NCBI RefSeq assembly: GCF_900115075.1
Contig: NZ_FOVG01000002.1
Coordinates: 372,001 to 436,000 of the forward strand
From: Candidatus Pantoea varia
GTDB taxonomy: Bacteria > Pseudomonadota > Gammaproteobacteria > Enterobacterales > Enterobacteriaceae
DNA: 64,000 nt
Direction: 5' to 3'
A program made the translations under genes and the position numbers. Of the stretch, positions 29,829-40,404 are shown in pieces. The notes beneath the pieces were generated by a model that worked only from the letters and a program-made list of their open reading frames with translations, had not been told where the DNA came from and made no database searches. Numbering within the stretch: the first letter of the stretch is position 1; the number at the start of each line of letters is the position of its first letter.

Positions 29829-29855
29829 ACGGCTCCTTCGGGAGCCGTTTTGTTT
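29829..29855 (+). terminator. Porin-gene terminator
   Basis: ACGGCTCC, TTCG, GGAGCCGT, TTTGTTT; starts 8 nt after the porin stop. Core identical to the carAB terminator. Confidence 0.88.
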
Positions 29856-29994
29856 GCGCACGTTTTTTGTGCCAGCCTGAGGCCAATTGCTGGCGAGCTG
29901 CGGCAAACTGACACGATTACGCGGTGAAAAACGCTGCACAGGCCGTGAAAAACGGCATCATGAAAAGCTTTACGCAAATAGACCTTTCCCCCTA

Positions 29995-30023
29995 TCGACG
30001 AAAGTTTCACCTTTACGTATCAT
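29995..30023 (+). promoter_or_regulatory. Candidate folA promoter
   Basis: TCGACG (29995-30000) and TATCAT (30018-30023) with 17-bp spacing, 30 bp before the folA ATG. The -35 is weak. Confidence 0.4.
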
Positions 30024-30053
30024 GGCGCCAATTTTTTTCAGTGAGTGGTTAAC

Positions 30054-30536
30054 ATGATTAGTCTTATCGCGGCATTAGCAGCAGATCGCATTATTGGAAT
30101 GGAGAACGCCATGCCGTGGGACCTGCCTGCAGATCTGGCGTGGTTCAAGCGCAATACGCTGAAGAAACCGGTCATTATGGGTCGACTGACCTTTGAATCT
30201 ATTGGTCGTCCGTTACCTGGCCGACTGAACATCGTGGTCAGCAGCCAGCCGGGCACCACTGACGGCGTCACCTGGGTCACTTCCCTGGATGAGGCGATAC
30301 AGGCAGCCGGTGACGCTGAAGAGATCATGGTGATTGGCGGTGGACGCGTCTATGAGCAGATGCTGAAGCGCGCCGATCGTCTCTATCTGACGCACATTGA
30401 TGCAGAAGTTGAAGGTGATACGCAGTTCCCGGATTACGAGCCGGATGAGTGGCAGTCCACGTTCAGCGAGTTTCACGACGCTGACGCGCAGAACTCCCAC
30501 AGCTACTGTTTTGAGATCCTCGACCGCCGTCGCTAA
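30054..30536 (+). CDS. folA: Dihydrofolate reductase
   Basis: NADPH-dependent reduction of dihydrofolate to tetrahydrofolate; target of trimethoprim. 160 aa (E. coli 159). The ATG at 30054 gives [16 protein letters not shown], the canonical N-terminus; the in-frame GTG 9 nt upstream is not needed. The Met20 loop ([15 protein letters not shown]) and active-site D27 keep E. coli numbering. [12 protein letters not shown] and the C-terminal [12 protein letters not shown] are conserved. It lies between two accessory genes here (porin and PhoX-type phosphatase) rather than next to kefC as in E. coli. Confidence 0.98.
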   Translation: MISLIAALAADRIIGMENAMPWDLPADLAWFKRNTLKKPVIMGRLTFESIGRPLPGRLNIVVSSQPGTTDGVTWVTSLDEAIQAAGDAEEIMVIGGGRVYEQMLKRADRLYLTHIDAEVEGDTQFPDYEPDEWQSTFSEFHDADAQNSHSYCFEILDRRR

Positions 30537-30552
30537 GCCTTCCGCTGCCAGG

Positions 30553-30586
30553 CTGTAACCTGGCTGTCATCTCTGTTCATTAGCAT
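30553..30586 (+). promoter_or_regulatory. Pho box and -10 of the PhoX-family gene
   Basis: CTGTAAC (30553-30559), 4-nt gap, CTGTCAT (30564-30570), then 10 nt and TAGCAT (30581-30586). PhoB boxes are pairs of 7-mers near CTGTCAT/C at 11-bp period, set 10 bp before the -10, and replace the -35. The gap is GC-richer than usual. Confidence 0.6.
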
Positions 30587-30626
30587 TGCTTCTTTTCTGG
30601 GACCGTCATAAAGGAAGCAATCAAAA

Positions 30627-32510
30627 ATGAAAACCGAACTCTCCGCTTTAAGCACCGATCGCCTGCCCGATCCACTGCGTCGTAAATTCCTTGCCGGTTC
30701 AGGCGCTCTTGGGCTGACCGGCTTTCTCAGCGGCGGCCTCACGCTTTCAGGAAGCGCACTGGCGCAGGATAAGCCCACGGGGAGTCCGCTACTGGGCTTT
30801 CAGGCGATTGCCGCGTCAACCGCAGATGAGGTTGTGGTCGCCCCCGGCTATCGTGCCGATGTGCTGATCTCCTGGGGGGATCCGCTGGTGAATGGCGCAG
30901 TCGCATTTGATCCGCACGGCAATAACAGCGCGGAAGATCAGGAAAAGCAGTTCGGTGACAACAACGATGGAATGAGCTTCTTCGCGATCAATGACCAGCG
31001 TGGCGTGATGGCGATTAACAATGAATATGTGAATGAGCCTACGTTGTTCGTCCACGGCGGCAGCAAAGCGACCAGCCTGGAAGATGTGAAAAAGTCGCAG
31101 GCGGCGCATGGCATCTCCATCGTTGAAGTGAAGCGGGGTGAGGACAATCGCTGGCTGGTGGTGCGTCCTTCTGACTACAACCGCCGGATTACCGCCAATA
31201 CCCCCATGCGCTTTTCCGGCCCGGCAGCGGGTGATAAAGCGCTGCAGACTGCCGCCGATCCACAGGGAATGCATGTCCTGGGCACCTTTGGTAACTGCGC
31301 CAACGGTAAAACGCCGTGGGGTACTTATCTCACCTGTGAAGAGAACTACGACACCTACTTTGGCACCCATCAGGCGGACTTTACGCCGACACCACAGCAG
31401 AAGCGCTATACCCTGAATGCCGCCGAGCCTGAGCGCAACTGGGCCGACTTTGATCCACGCTTCGATATCGCAAAAAATCCCAATGAATTTAACCGCCACG
31501 GCTGGATTGTCGAAATCGATCCCTTTGATCCTCACTCCGTGCCGGTAAAACGCACCGCGCTGGGCCGCTTCAAGCATGAAAATGCCGCCGTTACGGTCGC
31601 TAAAACCGGCCAGCTGGTGGTTTACATGGGCGATGATGAGCGTGGCGAGTATATCTATAAATATGTCTCAGACGACAAGGTTGTGCCTGATGATGCCAAA
31701 GCCAATCACGGACTGCTGGATAAGGGCACGCTCTATGTGGCGCAGTTCAATGGCGATGAGCAGGGCACACCGCTGAAAGGCACCGGGCGCTGGCTGGCGC
31801 TGACGTGGGGCGAAAATGGCCTTACTGCTGAAAAGGGGTTCAACAGCCAGGCCGATATTCTGATCAATGCGCGTGCGGCGGCTGATGTGGTTAACGCCAC
31901 CCGGATGGACCGGCCGGAGTGGATTGCTGTTAACCCGCACGATGGCCGCGCTTACTGTACCCTGACCAACAACAATAAGCGCGGCAATGAAGGCATGCCG
32001 GTTAATGCGGCGAATCCGCGGCCTAAAAATATCTACGGCCAGATTATCCGCTGGGATGAGAAGGGCGATGCCACGGCGCAGACGTTTGAGTGGGATATCT
32101 ATGCGTTGTGCGGCAACCCGATAGCGCATCCCGAGGGGATCTATCGCGGTACACCCAACATCACCGCTGAGAACACCTTTAACAGTCCGGATGGTCTGGG
32201 CTTTGATGCGCATGGGCGGTTATGGATCCTGACCGACGGCAAGTACAGTAACAAAGAGGATTATCAGGGGCAGGGGAACAATCAGATGCTGGTGGGCGAT
32301 CCTGACAGCGGCGAGATCCGCCGGTTTATGGTCGGCCCCAAATCGTGCGAGCTGACCGGCATCACCTTCACGCCCGATTACAAAACGCTGTTCGTGAATG
32401 TGCAGCATCCCGGCGAAGAGGGTGACTCGCACTTTCCCAATAACAGCCCGCGTCCCCGGTCGTCGGTGATTATGATCACCCGCGAGGATGGCGGCATTAT
32501 CGGCGCATAA
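30627..32510 (+). CDS. PhoX-family alkaline phosphatase, Tat-exported
   Basis: 627 aa, DUF839/PhoX family. Members are periplasmic, calcium- and iron-dependent monoester phosphatases that release phosphate from organic phosphates. The N-terminus has a twin-arginine signal: LRRKFLAG (RR at residues 18-19), a hydrophobic stretch and SALA before Q47. The family region includes GVMAINNEY, GKTPWGTYLTCEENYD, GRFKHENAAV and RMDRPEWIAVNPHDGRAYCTLTNN. A Pho box precedes it. AAGGA (30611-30615) serves the ATG. It is absent from this place in E. coli. It converges with apaH. Activity is inferred from family only. Confidence 0.85.
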   Translation: MKTELSALSTDRLPDPLRRKFLAGSGALGLTGFLSGGLTLSGSALAQDKPTGSPLLGFQAIAASTADEVVVAPGYRADVLISWGDPLVNGAVAFDPHGNNSAEDQEKQFGDNNDGMSFFAINDQRGVMAINNEYVNEPTLFVHGGSKATSLEDVKKSQAAHGISIVEVKRGEDNRWLVVRPSDYNRRITANTPMRFSGPAAGDKALQTAADPQGMHVLGTFGNCANGKTPWGTYLTCEENYDTYFGTHQADFTPTPQQKRYTLNAAEPERNWADFDPRFDIAKNPNEFNRHGWIVEIDPFDPHSVPVKRTALGRFKHENAAVTVAKTGQLVVYMGDDERGEYIYKYVSDDKVVPDDAKANHGLLDKGTLYVAQFNGDEQGTPLKGTGRWLALTWGENGLTAEKGFNSQADILINARAAADVVNATRMDRPEWIAVNPHDGRAYCTLTNNNKRGNEGMPVNAANPRPKNIYGQIIRWDEKGDATAQTFEWDIYALCGNPIAHPEGIYRGTPNITAENTFNSPDGLGFDAHGRLWILTDGKYSNKEDYQGQGNNQMLVGDPDSGEIRRFMVGPKSCELTGITFTPDYKTLFVNVQHPGEEGDSHFPNNSPRPRSSVIMITREDGGIIGA

Positions 32511-32516
32511 GACAGG

Positions 32517-32541
32517 ATGCTGGCCTTAATGGCCAGCATCG
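32517..32541. terminator. Convergent hairpin between PhoX-family gene and apaH
   Basis: GATGCTGGCC (32517-32526) and GGCCAGCATC (32532-32541), a perfect 10-bp inverted repeat with loop TTAAT between convergent genes. It lacks a clear T-run on either strand, so termination strength is uncertain. Confidence 0.55.
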
Positions 32542-32544
32542 CCG

Positions 32545-33402
32545 TTATAGCGCAGGAGGCGCCAGACTTTCGCTGGAGGACAGCGCTTTTTCGCGATTGG
32601 AAGGCTGCACCACATAGCGCTGCGTTTCCCAGTGCAGCAGCGTCAGCGTTCCACCCCAGCAGCAACCGGTATCCAGACCGATAATGCCCTCTGGCGTCCC
32701 TTTGCCTTCCAGCGACGCCCAGTGACCAAACACGATGGTGTAGTCACGTGCGACCGGCCCCGAAAGGGTAAACCAGGGTTTTAACGGCGGAAGCGCGGAT
32801 TCAGGGGCATCTTTGCAGATCATGTCCAGCTGGCCATTGGGGAAGCAGTAACGCATGCGGGTCAGGGCGTTGGTGCTGAAGCGCAGACGCGCCAGGCCGG
32901 TCAGATCTTCACTCCAGTTGTTCGGCATGTCGCCATACATGGCATCCAGGAATAGCGGATAGCTGTCGCTGGCGAGCACCGCCTCAACTTCACGCGCGCA
33001 CTTTTTCGCGGTTTCGATATCCCACTGCGGCGTGATACCGGCGTGTCCCATTACCAGCTTTTTCTCTTCATCAACCTGTAACAGCGGCTGACGACGCAGC
33101 CAGTTGATCAGCTCATCCGCATCGTCCGCTTCCAGCAGCGGTGTCAGGCGATCTTTGGGCTTGTTACGGCTGATGCCGGCGTAGACCGCCAGCAGATGCA
33201 AATCGTGATTGCCCAGCACCAGACGCGCCGCATCGCCCAGCGACTTCACGTAGCGCAATACTTCCAGTGAGCCCGGACCGCGCGCCACTAAATCGCCGGT
33301 CAGCCACAGCGTATCCTGCTCAGGATTGAAATCGACCTGTTGCAGCAAGGCACGTAATTCATCGTAGCAGCCGTGAACGTCGCCAATCAGGTATGTGCTC
33401 AT
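32545..33402 (-). CDS. apaH: Diadenosine tetraphosphatase (symmetrical)
   Basis: Splits Ap4A into two ADP; also removes Np4 caps from RNA in E. coli. 285 aa (E. coli 280). Metallophosphoesterase motifs: [17 protein letters not shown] (residues ~4-20), [17 protein letters not shown] and [12 protein letters not shown]. Last gene of lptD-surA-pdxA-rsmA-apaG-apaH, 53 nt after apaG. The C-terminal 15 residues run past the E. coli end. Confidence 0.97.
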   Translation of the reverse strand: MSTYLIGDVHGCYDELRALLQQVDFNPEQDTLWLTGDLVARGPGSLEVLRYVKSLGDAARLVLGNHDLHLLAVYAGISRNKPKDRLTPLLEADDADELINWLRRQPLLQVDEEKKLVMGHAGITPQWDIETAKKCAREVEAVLASDSYPLFLDAMYGDMPNNWSEDLTGLARLRFSTNALTRMRYCFPNGQLDMICKDAPESALPPLKPWFTLSGPVARDYTIVFGHWASLEGKGTPEGIIGLDTGCCWGGTLTLLHWETQRYVVQPSNREKALSSSESLAPPAL

Positions 33403-33455
33403 AACGTTTTATCCATGAGGAAGGTGCCCGACTTAACGGGCAAAAAGCGTGTAAA

Positions 33456-33833
33456 TCAATGAATGTGGGTCTGAATGGCGAGGCGGAACACCGGAATCTC
33501 GACGTGGAAGGTGTCTCCCTGTTCGTCGACCATCACGTAATGTCCCTGCATGGTGCCCATCGGTGTTTCGATCACGGCACCACTGGTGTACTGAAATTCA
33601 TTGCCAGGCAAGATAAGCGGCTGTTCACCGACCACGCCTTCACCCTGAACTTCCGTTTCGCGGCCATTACCATTGGTAATCAGCCAGTAACGTCCCAGCA
33701 GCTGCACTGAGGAACGGCCCAGATTGCGAATCGTAATGGTATAGGCGAAGACGTAGCGATCATCATCCGGTGAGGATTGTGAGGCAACGTACTGGCTTTG
33801 CACATGAACGGAGACGCGGGCCGTTTCACTCAT
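33456..33833 (-). CDS. apaG: ApaG protein
   Basis: 125 aa, single ApaG/DUF525 domain with an immunoglobulin-like fold (E. coli 125 aa). The conserved segments [26 protein letters not shown] and [13 protein letters not shown] and the end [10 protein letters not shown] are present. Its biochemical role is not established; the gene nearly always sits between rsmA and apaH. It starts 3 nt after the rsmA stop, consistent with coupling. Confidence 0.95.
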   Translation of the reverse strand: MSETARVSVHVQSQYVASQSSPDDDRYVFAYTITIRNLGRSSVQLLGRYWLITNGNGRETEVQGEGVVGEQPLILPGNEFQYTSGAVIETPMGTMQGHYVMVDEQGDTFHVEIPVFRLAIQTHIH

Positions 33834-33836
33834 GAC

Positions 33837-34658
33837 TTACTCCTGCGATTTTCCCTGATGATTCGCCAGCCAGTTCGCCAGCTGACAATATTGCGCGACG
33901 GAAACGTTCTCGGCACGCAGGGTTGGATCTATGGATAACTCTTCCAGCGCACCGGCAGCCACCATGTGGCTCAGGCTGTTGCGCAGCGTTTTACGACGCT
34001 GGCCGAACGCTTCAGTGGTAATACGGCTCAGGATACGCACATCGCTGACCGGATACGGCGGCTCGGCATACGGCACCAGACGCACTACGGCAGAGTCCAC
34101 TTTCGGTGGCGGCGTAAAGGAGTGCGGAGGCACTTCCAGCACCGGAATGATCTGACAGTAGTACTGCGCCATCACTGTCAGACGACCGTAGGTTTTGTTA
34201 CCCGGACCGGCGACCAGACGATTGACCACTTCTTTCTGCAGCATGAAGTGCATATCTTTGATCGAACCAGTATAGCTGAAAAGGTGGAACATCAGCGGGG
34301 TCGAAATATTGTACGGCAGGTTACCAAATACCCGCAGCGGCTGGCCTCTCTCCTGCGCCAGTGCGGCGAAGTCGAAGGTCATGGCATCCTGCTGGAAGAT
34401 AGTCAGTTTCGGGCCAAGGAACGGATGTGTTTCCAGACGCGCAGCGAGATCGCGGTCCAGCTCTATCACCGTTAATTTATCGAGGCGTTCGCCAACCGGC
34501 TCAGTTAAGGCACCCAGGCCTGGACCGATCTCTACCAGCGCTTCATCGCGCTGTGGATGGATGGCGGAGACAATGCTGTCGATAATGTACTGATCGTTCA
34601 GGAAGTTCTGCCCGAAACGTTTACGGGCGTAGTGCCCCTGATGGACGCGATTATTCAT
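33837..34658 (-). CDS. rsmA: 16S rRNA dimethyladenosine transferase (KsgA)
   Basis: SAM-dependent dimethylation of A1518 and A1519 in 16S rRNA, a late checkpoint of 30S assembly; loss gives kasugamycin resistance. 273 aa, as in E. coli. [14 protein letters not shown] at the N-terminus, SAM motif [13 protein letters not shown] (near residue 40) and catalytic [10 protein letters not shown] (near residue 110) are present. It overlaps the 3' end of pdxA by 8 nt. Confidence 0.98.
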   Translation of the reverse strand: MNNRVHQGHYARKRFGQNFLNDQYIIDSIVSAIHPQRDEALVEIGPGLGALTEPVGERLDKLTVIELDRDLAARLETHPFLGPKLTIFQQDAMTFDFAALAQERGQPLRVFGNLPYNISTPLMFHLFSYTGSIKDMHFMLQKEVVNRLVAGPGNKTYGRLTVMAQYYCQIIPVLEVPPHSFTPPPKVDSAVVRLVPYAEPPYPVSDVRILSRITTEAFGQRRKTLRNSLSHMVAAGALEELSIDPTLRAENVSVAQYCQLANWLANHQGKSQE

Positions 34659-35649
34659 TACTGCTCTTGATCATAGTGATGGCGAGGTTAAGCGCCGTGA
34701 TGAAGCTGCCCGGTTCAGCCTGACCCAGACCGGCGAGTTCAAGCGCGGTGCCGTGGTCAACTGAAGTCCGGATAAAGGGCAGGCCCAGGGTGATATTTAC
34801 CGCCCGGCCAAACCCCTGAAATTTGAGTACCGGCAAGCCCTGGTCGTGATACATCGCCAGCACCGCATCGGCATGTTGCAGATATTTAGGCTGGAAAAGG
34901 GTATCCGCAGGCAGCGGGCCTGTCAGTTTAATGCCCTGCTGACGCAGTTCATTGAGTGCTGGCGTGATGGTCTCAATCTCTTCCCGACCCATGTGGCCGC
35001 TTTCGCCCGCATGAGGGTTAAGACCACAGACGTAAATATGCGGCTCGGCAATCGCAAACTTCTGCTGCAGATCACGATGCAGAATCGTGATCACTTCATG
35101 CAGACATTCGCGGGTCACCGCAGCGGGGACATCTTTCAGCGGCAAATGCGTGGTGGCTAGCGCGACGCGTAGCTCCTCTGTCGCCAGCATCATGACGACC
35201 CGATGGCCGCCTGCGCGATCGGCAAAGAATTCGGTATGGCCGGTAAAGGCGATGCCGGCATCGTTGATGACGCCTTTATGCACCGGACCGGTAATCAGGG
35301 CCGCGAATTCACCGTCGAGACAACCGTCACAGGCGCGCGCCAGCGTGGCCAGCACATAGTCACTGTTGGCGACGCAAAGCTCGCCGGGCGTGACCGTCGC
35401 GGCCGTTTCGATTGGCAGGATAGTCAGCGTACCCGCCTGCTGTGGCTCAGCAGCCACGCCAGGCTGATAGGGACGCAGGGTCAGCGGTAAACCGAGTTGC
35501 GCCGCACGCTGCTGCAACAGGGCAGGTGAGGCGCAGACTACCAGTTCAACCGGCCACGACTGCTGGGCCAGCTGAACGGTAAGATCGGGACCAATCCCGG
35601 CAGGTTCGCCGGGGGTGATCACTACACGGGCATTACTGCGCATTGCCAT
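34651..35649 (-). CDS. pdxA: 4-hydroxythreonine-4-phosphate dehydrogenase
   Basis: NAD-dependent oxidation in the DXP-dependent route to pyridoxal phosphate. 332 aa from the ATG at 35649; an alternative ATG at 35643 gives 330 aa. [20 protein letters not shown] opens the protein. The metal-binding histidines lie in [22 protein letters not shown] and MYHDQGLPV. The start overlaps the surA 3' end by 17 nt and the end overlaps rsmA by 8 nt. Confidence 0.97.
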   Translation of the reverse strand: MAMRSNARVVITPGEPAGIGPDLTVQLAQQSWPVELVVCASPALLQQRAAQLGLPLTLRPYQPGVAAEPQQAGTLTILPIETAATVTPGELCVANSDYVLATLARACDGCLDGEFAALITGPVHKGVINDAGIAFTGHTEFFADRAGGHRVVMMLATEELRVALATTHLPLKDVPAAVTRECLHEVITILHRDLQQKFAIAEPHIYVCGLNPHAGESGHMGREEIETITPALNELRQQGIKLTGPLPADTLFQPKYLQHADAVLAMYHDQGLPVLKFQGFGRAVNITLGLPFIRTSVDHGTALELAGLGQAEPGSFITALNLAITMIKSSNE

Positions 35650-36928
35650 CCAGAATCTTCACGTAGGCACTGGCGCGTTGTTCCTGCATCCAGGTCTGTG
35701 CTTCTTCCGCGAACTTACGGTTAAACAGCATACGGTAAGCACGCTCTTTCTGAGCCGCATCGGTTTTATCCACCTGACGGGTATCCAGCAACTGAATCAG
35801 ATGCCAGCCGAAAGAGGAGTGAACCGGCTGGCTGGTCTGGCCTTTTTTCAGGCGCAGCAGCGCATCACGGAAAGCCGGATCAAAGACTTCCGGTGAGGTC
35901 CAGCCGAGATCGCCGCCCTGGTTCGCGGAACCCGGGTCATCAGAGTACTGCTTAGCCGCTGCCGCAAAGGTGGTTTTACCACTGCGGATATCATTAGCAA
36001 TCTGCTCCAGCTGCGCGCGTGCCTGCTCATCTGTCAGGATTGGCGATGGCTTCAGCAGAATATGGCGCGAATGCACTTCGGTAACTGAGACGTTTTTGCT
36101 CTCGCCACGCAGGTCGTTCACTTTCAGGATGTGGAAGCCGACACCAGAACGCACCGGACCGACGATATCGCCTTTTTTGGCGCTCGACAGTGCCTGCGCA
36201 AACAGGGTCGGTAACTCTTCGATTTTACCCCAGCCCATGTTGCCGCCTTTCAGCGCCTGGGAGTCGGCAGAGTAGGTCACGGCCATTTTGCCGAAGTCAG
36301 CGCCATTTTTCAGTTCGCCAACCAGCTGTTTTGCCAGCGTTTCCTGCTCATCAACCTGCTGTTGCGTCGGGTTTTCCGGCAGCGGCAGCAAAATATGACT
36401 GACGTTCAGCTCGGTGCCCTGACTGTTCTGAGAACCGATCTGGGCAGCAAGCGTATCGACTTCCTGCGGCAGAATTGTGACGCGACGACGTACTTCGTTG
36501 TTGCGCACTTCAGCGATCGTCATCTCTTTGCGGATCTGAGAACGATAAACGCTGTAGTTCATGCCGTCATAAGCCAGACGGCTGCGCAGCTGATCAAGGC
36601 TCATCTTGTTCTGCGCAGCGATGTTCTGAATAGCCTGGTCCAGCTGCTCGTCGCTGATCTGGATTCCTGCTTTATCACCCATCTGCAGAATGATGTTATC
36701 CATGATCTGACGTTCCAGAATCTGATGGCGCAACGTTTTATCATCCGGCAACTGCTGACCTGCCTGCTGTGCCTGAGATTTAACGGTGCTCATCATGCCA
36801 TCCACGTCACTCTCAAGAACCACGCCGTTATTGACCACGGCTGCAACTTTATCAACGACTTGTGGTGCTGCGAACGCGGTGTTGGCACTGATTGCCACAC
36901 CAAGAATCAGCATTCTCCAGTTCTTCAT
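35633..36928 (-). CDS. surA: Periplasmic chaperone / peptidyl-prolyl isomerase SurA
   Basis: Escorts outer-membrane beta-barrel proteins, including LptD, to the BAM machine. 431 aa (E. coli 428). A Sec signal peptide is clear ([20 protein letters not shown], cut near residue 20). An N-terminal chaperone part is followed by two parvulin domains, around [11 protein letters not shown] and [16 protein letters not shown], then a short C-terminal helix. It lies 54 nt after lptD, its own client. Confidence 0.98.
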   Translation of the reverse strand: MKNWRMLILGVAISANTAFAAPQVVDKVAAVVNNGVVLESDVDGMMSTVKSQAQQAGQQLPDDKTLRHQILERQIMDNIILQMGDKAGIQISDEQLDQAIQNIAAQNKMSLDQLRSRLAYDGMNYSVYRSQIRKEMTIAEVRNNEVRRRVTILPQEVDTLAAQIGSQNSQGTELNVSHILLPLPENPTQQQVDEQETLAKQLVGELKNGADFGKMAVTYSADSQALKGGNMGWGKIEELPTLFAQALSSAKKGDIVGPVRSGVGFHILKVNDLRGESKNVSVTEVHSRHILLKPSPILTDEQARAQLEQIANDIRSGKTTFAAAAKQYSDDPGSANQGGDLGWTSPEVFDPAFRDALLRLKKGQTSQPVHSSFGWHLIQLLDTRQVDKTDAAQKERAYRMLFNRKFAEEAQTWMQEQRASAYVKILDGNAQ

Positions 36929-36982
36929 ACTTTATCCATTGTTGGTTCCGCACTGCGGGATTGCCTGTCAAACATCACAACA

Positions 36983-39349
36983 TCAGAAAGCGGGCTGGTA
37001 AGGGATAATGCCCTGACGCAGCATATCGTTGGTGCCTAAGCCGTAGTTCGGACTCAGACCACGCAGCTCAATGTTGAATGAGATTTGGTTGTCGTACTTA
37101 CTGTCGTTGTTTTCCCAACCGTTAATTTTGCGCTCGTAACCGACCCGGACAGCGTAACAGCATGAGCTGTATTGCAGGCCAACCAACTGCGAAGCCGGAC
37201 GCTTGTTGCGAGTGTCGTAGTAGTAAGCGCCTACCACAGACCATGCATCGGCAATCGGCCAGCTGGCCGTGGTACCGACCTGTGAAATCCCATTTTTATA
37301 AATAGGATTGGTCACCAGCGCGCTGTTGTTCAGTGCAGTAGCCACATATTCAGGGCTGCTGTAACGGTAGCTCAGCTGCACCATACGGTCGGCATCACGA
37401 CGGTATTCCAGTACGGTATTACCCTGGGAAACGTTGTCGAGTTTGGTGTCATATTGCAGACCACCCCGGACGCCCCAGCGATCGCTGATTTTCCAGTATG
37501 TATCGCCAGCCCAGATCAGACTGCCGGTATCATCTTCTTTACTGGTTTCATTCACACCAGTACGAGAAGGGGTAAACGAGTAGATTTGACCTACAGAAAC
37601 GTTAAAACGTTCAACCAGATCGTTATCATAAATACGCGAGGTGACACCGGTTGCGACTTCATTGGCAGAAGCGATGCGATCCAGGCCGCTATAAGTACGA
37701 TCGCGGAACAGACCGGTGTAGTCGGTTTGCAGCTGAGTTGAGTCGTACGGGTAGATATTGCTCTGGTTGCGGTATGGGATATAAAGGTACTGCACGCGCG
37801 GTTCCAGCGTCTGGGTATAACCCACCGCGGAGTCCATATCGCGGTCAAACACCAGGCGGCCATCCACTTTAAACTGTGGCAGGGTGCGGTTGACCGACTC
37901 TTTCAGCTGGTTGTTGCGATCGGTATCAACGGAGTTGTTGTAATACTCAACATCATCCTGCTGATAATGGGTCGCAAGGAACTTCGCTTCGGTATCCAGG
38001 CTGGCCCAGCCATTTGATAGCGGCAGGTTAATTGTGGGCTCAACGTGCAAACGGGTTGCTTCAGGATAGCGGGTGTTGACATTGGTGAACTTCACCGCCT
38101 GGGCATAAATCCGGCCATCAAACGGGCCGATATCATTCTGATAGAGATTAACATCCAGCTGCGGCATAGCGCGGTAGATGTTATTGCTGGTGTTATTACC
38201 AAACACCTGGAAATCTTTGGTGGAGAGCGTGGCGTCCCAGTTGGTGTCCGCATAGCCAATGCTGAATTTCTGCGTGGCGTAGTTGTCGGTCGAGCTGTAG
38301 TACTTCGAATCGAGATCGTTGAAGTAGTACTGATCGCTGACTTTGGTGTAGTCAGCGTTGAAACGCCAGTTCTGGTCATAAACACCGGCATGACGCCAGT
38401 AGAACAGCCAGCGATCGGAATTCGCACTCTCGGCGATGCCGCGCACTGATTTGTCGTTATCGTACTGTTTATCGGAGCCGAGGTAGTCGAATTCAACCAG
38501 ACCGGCACCCACCGTCGTCAGATAACGAAATTCGTTCTGGAACTGCATGCCGCGCTTACTCATGTAGTGCGGCGTGATGGTCGCATCGGCCTGCGGCGCG
38601 ATGTTCCAGTAATAAGGCAGCATGAACTCAAAACCGTTGTTGCTGCCATATTTTGCATTCGGGATCAGGAAACCGGATCGACGACGATCGCCAATCGGTA
38701 ACTGCAGATAGGGGCTGTAGAACACCGGAACCGAACCGATCTTAAAGCGGGCGTTCCAGATTTCCGCCACTTCCTCTTCGCGATCCTGAATCACTTCTGA
38801 ACCCACCACGCTCCAGCTATTGGAGCCGGGCAGACAGGAGGTAAAGGTCCCGTTTTCCAGAATGGTGTAGCGGTTATCCCCGCGCAGCTTCATCTGATCG
38901 GCGTCACCGCGTCCCTGACGATCCACCATCTGGTACTGACCGTTCCAGACGTTGGTATCTTTGCTGTTCAGGTTTGACCAGGCTTTCGGACCTTTCAGGA
39001 TGACCTGGTTGTCATCGTAGTGCACATTACCCAGGGCATCGACGGTACGTACTGGCGCGGTCTGGCCTTCCTGCTGACGCTGATGAAGCTGAACTTCATC
39101 GGCCTGCATACGGCTGTTGCCCTGCTCAATATTCACATTGCCGGTAAAGACCGCATCATTGGGATAGTTCCCTTTGGCGGCGTCGGAGTGAATAGTGACA
39201 GGCATCTGGTTGGTATCGCCGTTCACCAGCGGGCGGTTATAACTCGGCACGCCTAACATACACTGCGACATCAAATCGTCGGCAAAGGCTTGCTGGCTAA
39301 TGGCTGCGCCGATCAGTGTGGCCAGCAGGGTAGGTATATGTTTTTTCAT
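36983..39349 (-). CDS. lptD: LPS-assembly protein LptD
   Basis: Outer-membrane barrel that, with LptE, inserts lipopolysaccharide into the outer leaflet. 788 aa from the ATG at 39349 ([16 protein letters not shown]..); an ORF extended 12 codons upstream does not match the signal peptide. The signal is cut after QQAFA. The four disulfide cysteines are preserved: [15 protein letters not shown] and the adjacent pair in [15 protein letters not shown]. The periplasmic jellyroll is N-terminal and the large barrel C-terminal (to IPYQPAF, terminal Phe). First gene of the operon with surA; divergent from djlA. Confidence 0.97.
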   Translation of the reverse strand: MKKHIPTLLATLIGAAISQQAFADDLMSQCMLGVPSYNRPLVNGDTNQMPVTIHSDAAKGNYPNDAVFTGNVNIEQGNSRMQADEVQLHQRQQEGQTAPVRTVDALGNVHYDDNQVILKGPKAWSNLNSKDTNVWNGQYQMVDRQGRGDADQMKLRGDNRYTILENGTFTSCLPGSNSWSVVGSEVIQDREEEVAEIWNARFKIGSVPVFYSPYLQLPIGDRRRSGFLIPNAKYGSNNGFEFMLPYYWNIAPQADATITPHYMSKRGMQFQNEFRYLTTVGAGLVEFDYLGSDKQYDNDKSVRGIAESANSDRWLFYWRHAGVYDQNWRFNADYTKVSDQYYFNDLDSKYYSSTDNYATQKFSIGYADTNWDATLSTKDFQVFGNNTSNNIYRAMPQLDVNLYQNDIGPFDGRIYAQAVKFTNVNTRYPEATRLHVEPTINLPLSNGWASLDTEAKFLATHYQQDDVEYYNNSVDTDRNNQLKESVNRTLPQFKVDGRLVFDRDMDSAVGYTQTLEPRVQYLYIPYRNQSNIYPYDSTQLQTDYTGLFRDRTYSGLDRIASANEVATGVTSRIYDNDLVERFNVSVGQIYSFTPSRTGVNETSKEDDTGSLIWAGDTYWKISDRWGVRGGLQYDTKLDNVSQGNTVLEYRRDADRMVQLSYRYSSPEYVATALNNSALVTNPIYKNGISQVGTTASWPIADAWSVVGAYYYDTRNKRPASQLVGLQYSSCCYAVRVGYERKINGWENNDSKYDNQISFNIELRGLSPNYGLGTNDMLRQGIIPYQPAF

Positions 39350-39531
39350 ACGCGGTATCGAGAATTCCATGAAAACTGGCATCATGCCGACAATCGGGTC
39401 AGAGACTAACTTACTGCCCGGCGTTGCGCCAGTGTTAATCCTGGTCTGTCAGCGTTGCCGTTAGGCGCTGAGATAAATGACAGGTATGATAATGCAATTT
39501 TCAGCCGCAAGCATGGCGAATTGAGGAGTTT

Positions 39532-40341
39532 ATGCGCTACTGGGGAAAAGTTGTGGGTCTGACGGTGGGATTACTTTCCGGCGCAGGCTTTTGGGGTATT
39601 GTGATCGGTTTGATCATTGGCCATATGATTGACAAAGTACGCGGCGCACAAGGCAAGGCTTACTTCTCAAATAATCAGACCCGACAGACACTGTTTTTCA
39701 GCACGACCTTTCAGGTGATGGGCCATCTGACCAAGTCAAAAGGGCGCGTCACAGAAGCGGATATTCAGATTGCTTCGCTGTTAATGGAGCGGATGCAGCT
39801 GCACGGTGACTCACGCACGGCTGCCCAGCGCGCGTTCCGCGAGGGCAAGCAGGCGGATTACCCGTTGCGCAGCAAACTGCGTGAACTGCGCAGTGCCTGT
39901 TTTGGCCGCTTCGACCTGATTCGGATGTTCCTGGAGATACAGATTCAGGCCGCCTTTGCAGACGGTTCACTGCATCCCAATGAGCGTCAGGTGCTCTATG
40001 TGATTGCCGAAGAACTGGGTATCTCGCGCGGTCAGTTCGATCAGTTCCTGCGCATGATGGAAGGCGGTCAGCAGTTTGGCGGGGGGCAGCGCAGTTCAGG
40101 CGGTTTCCAGCAGGCGCAACGTGGCCCAACGCTGGAAGATGCCTGTAGCGTGCTGGGTGTGAAGAGCAGCGATGACGCCACCACTATTAAGCGCGCCTAC
40201 CGTAAGCTCATGAGCGAGCATCATCCTGATAAGCTGGTGGCGAAAGGGTTACCACCAGAGATGATGGAGATGGCGAAGCAGAAAGCGCAGGAAATCCAGG
40301 CGGCTTACGATCTGATTCGCAAAGAGAAAGGCTTCAAGTAA
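39532..40341 (+). CDS. djlA: Membrane-anchored DnaJ-like protein DjlA
   Basis: Co-chaperone of DnaK anchored in the inner membrane; in E. coli its overproduction activates the Rcs system. 269 aa (E. coli 271). One N-terminal membrane helix rich in glycine ([20 protein letters not shown]), a central TerB-like domain, a G/Q-rich linker ([13 protein letters not shown]) and a C-terminal J domain with HPD in [12 protein letters not shown]. The ATG follows TGAGGAG. Divergent from lptD as in E. coli. Confidence 0.96.
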   Translation: MRYWGKVVGLTVGLLSGAGFWGIVIGLIIGHMIDKVRGAQGKAYFSNNQTRQTLFFSTTFQVMGHLTKSKGRVTEADIQIASLLMERMQLHGDSRTAAQRAFREGKQADYPLRSKLRELRSACFGRFDLIRMFLEIQIQAAFADGSLHPNERQVLYVIAEELGISRGQFDQFLRMMEGGQQFGGGQRSSGGFQQAQRGPTLEDACSVLGVKSSDDATTIKRAYRKLMSEHHPDKLVAKGLPPEMMEMAKQKAQEIQAAYDLIRKEKGFK

Positions 40342-40353
40342 TCATCCGGTCCT

Positions 40354-40382
40354 GTGGCCTCTTCTGCAACAGAGGAGGCCAC
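40354..40382. terminator. Hairpin between convergent djlA and rluA
   Basis: GTGGCCTC (40354-40361) pairs with GAGGCCAC (40375-40382). Neither side has a clear T-run, so the terminator role is tentative. Confidence 0.45.
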
Positions 40383-40404
40383 GGCGACAGTCCTGCAGTA
40401 AATC

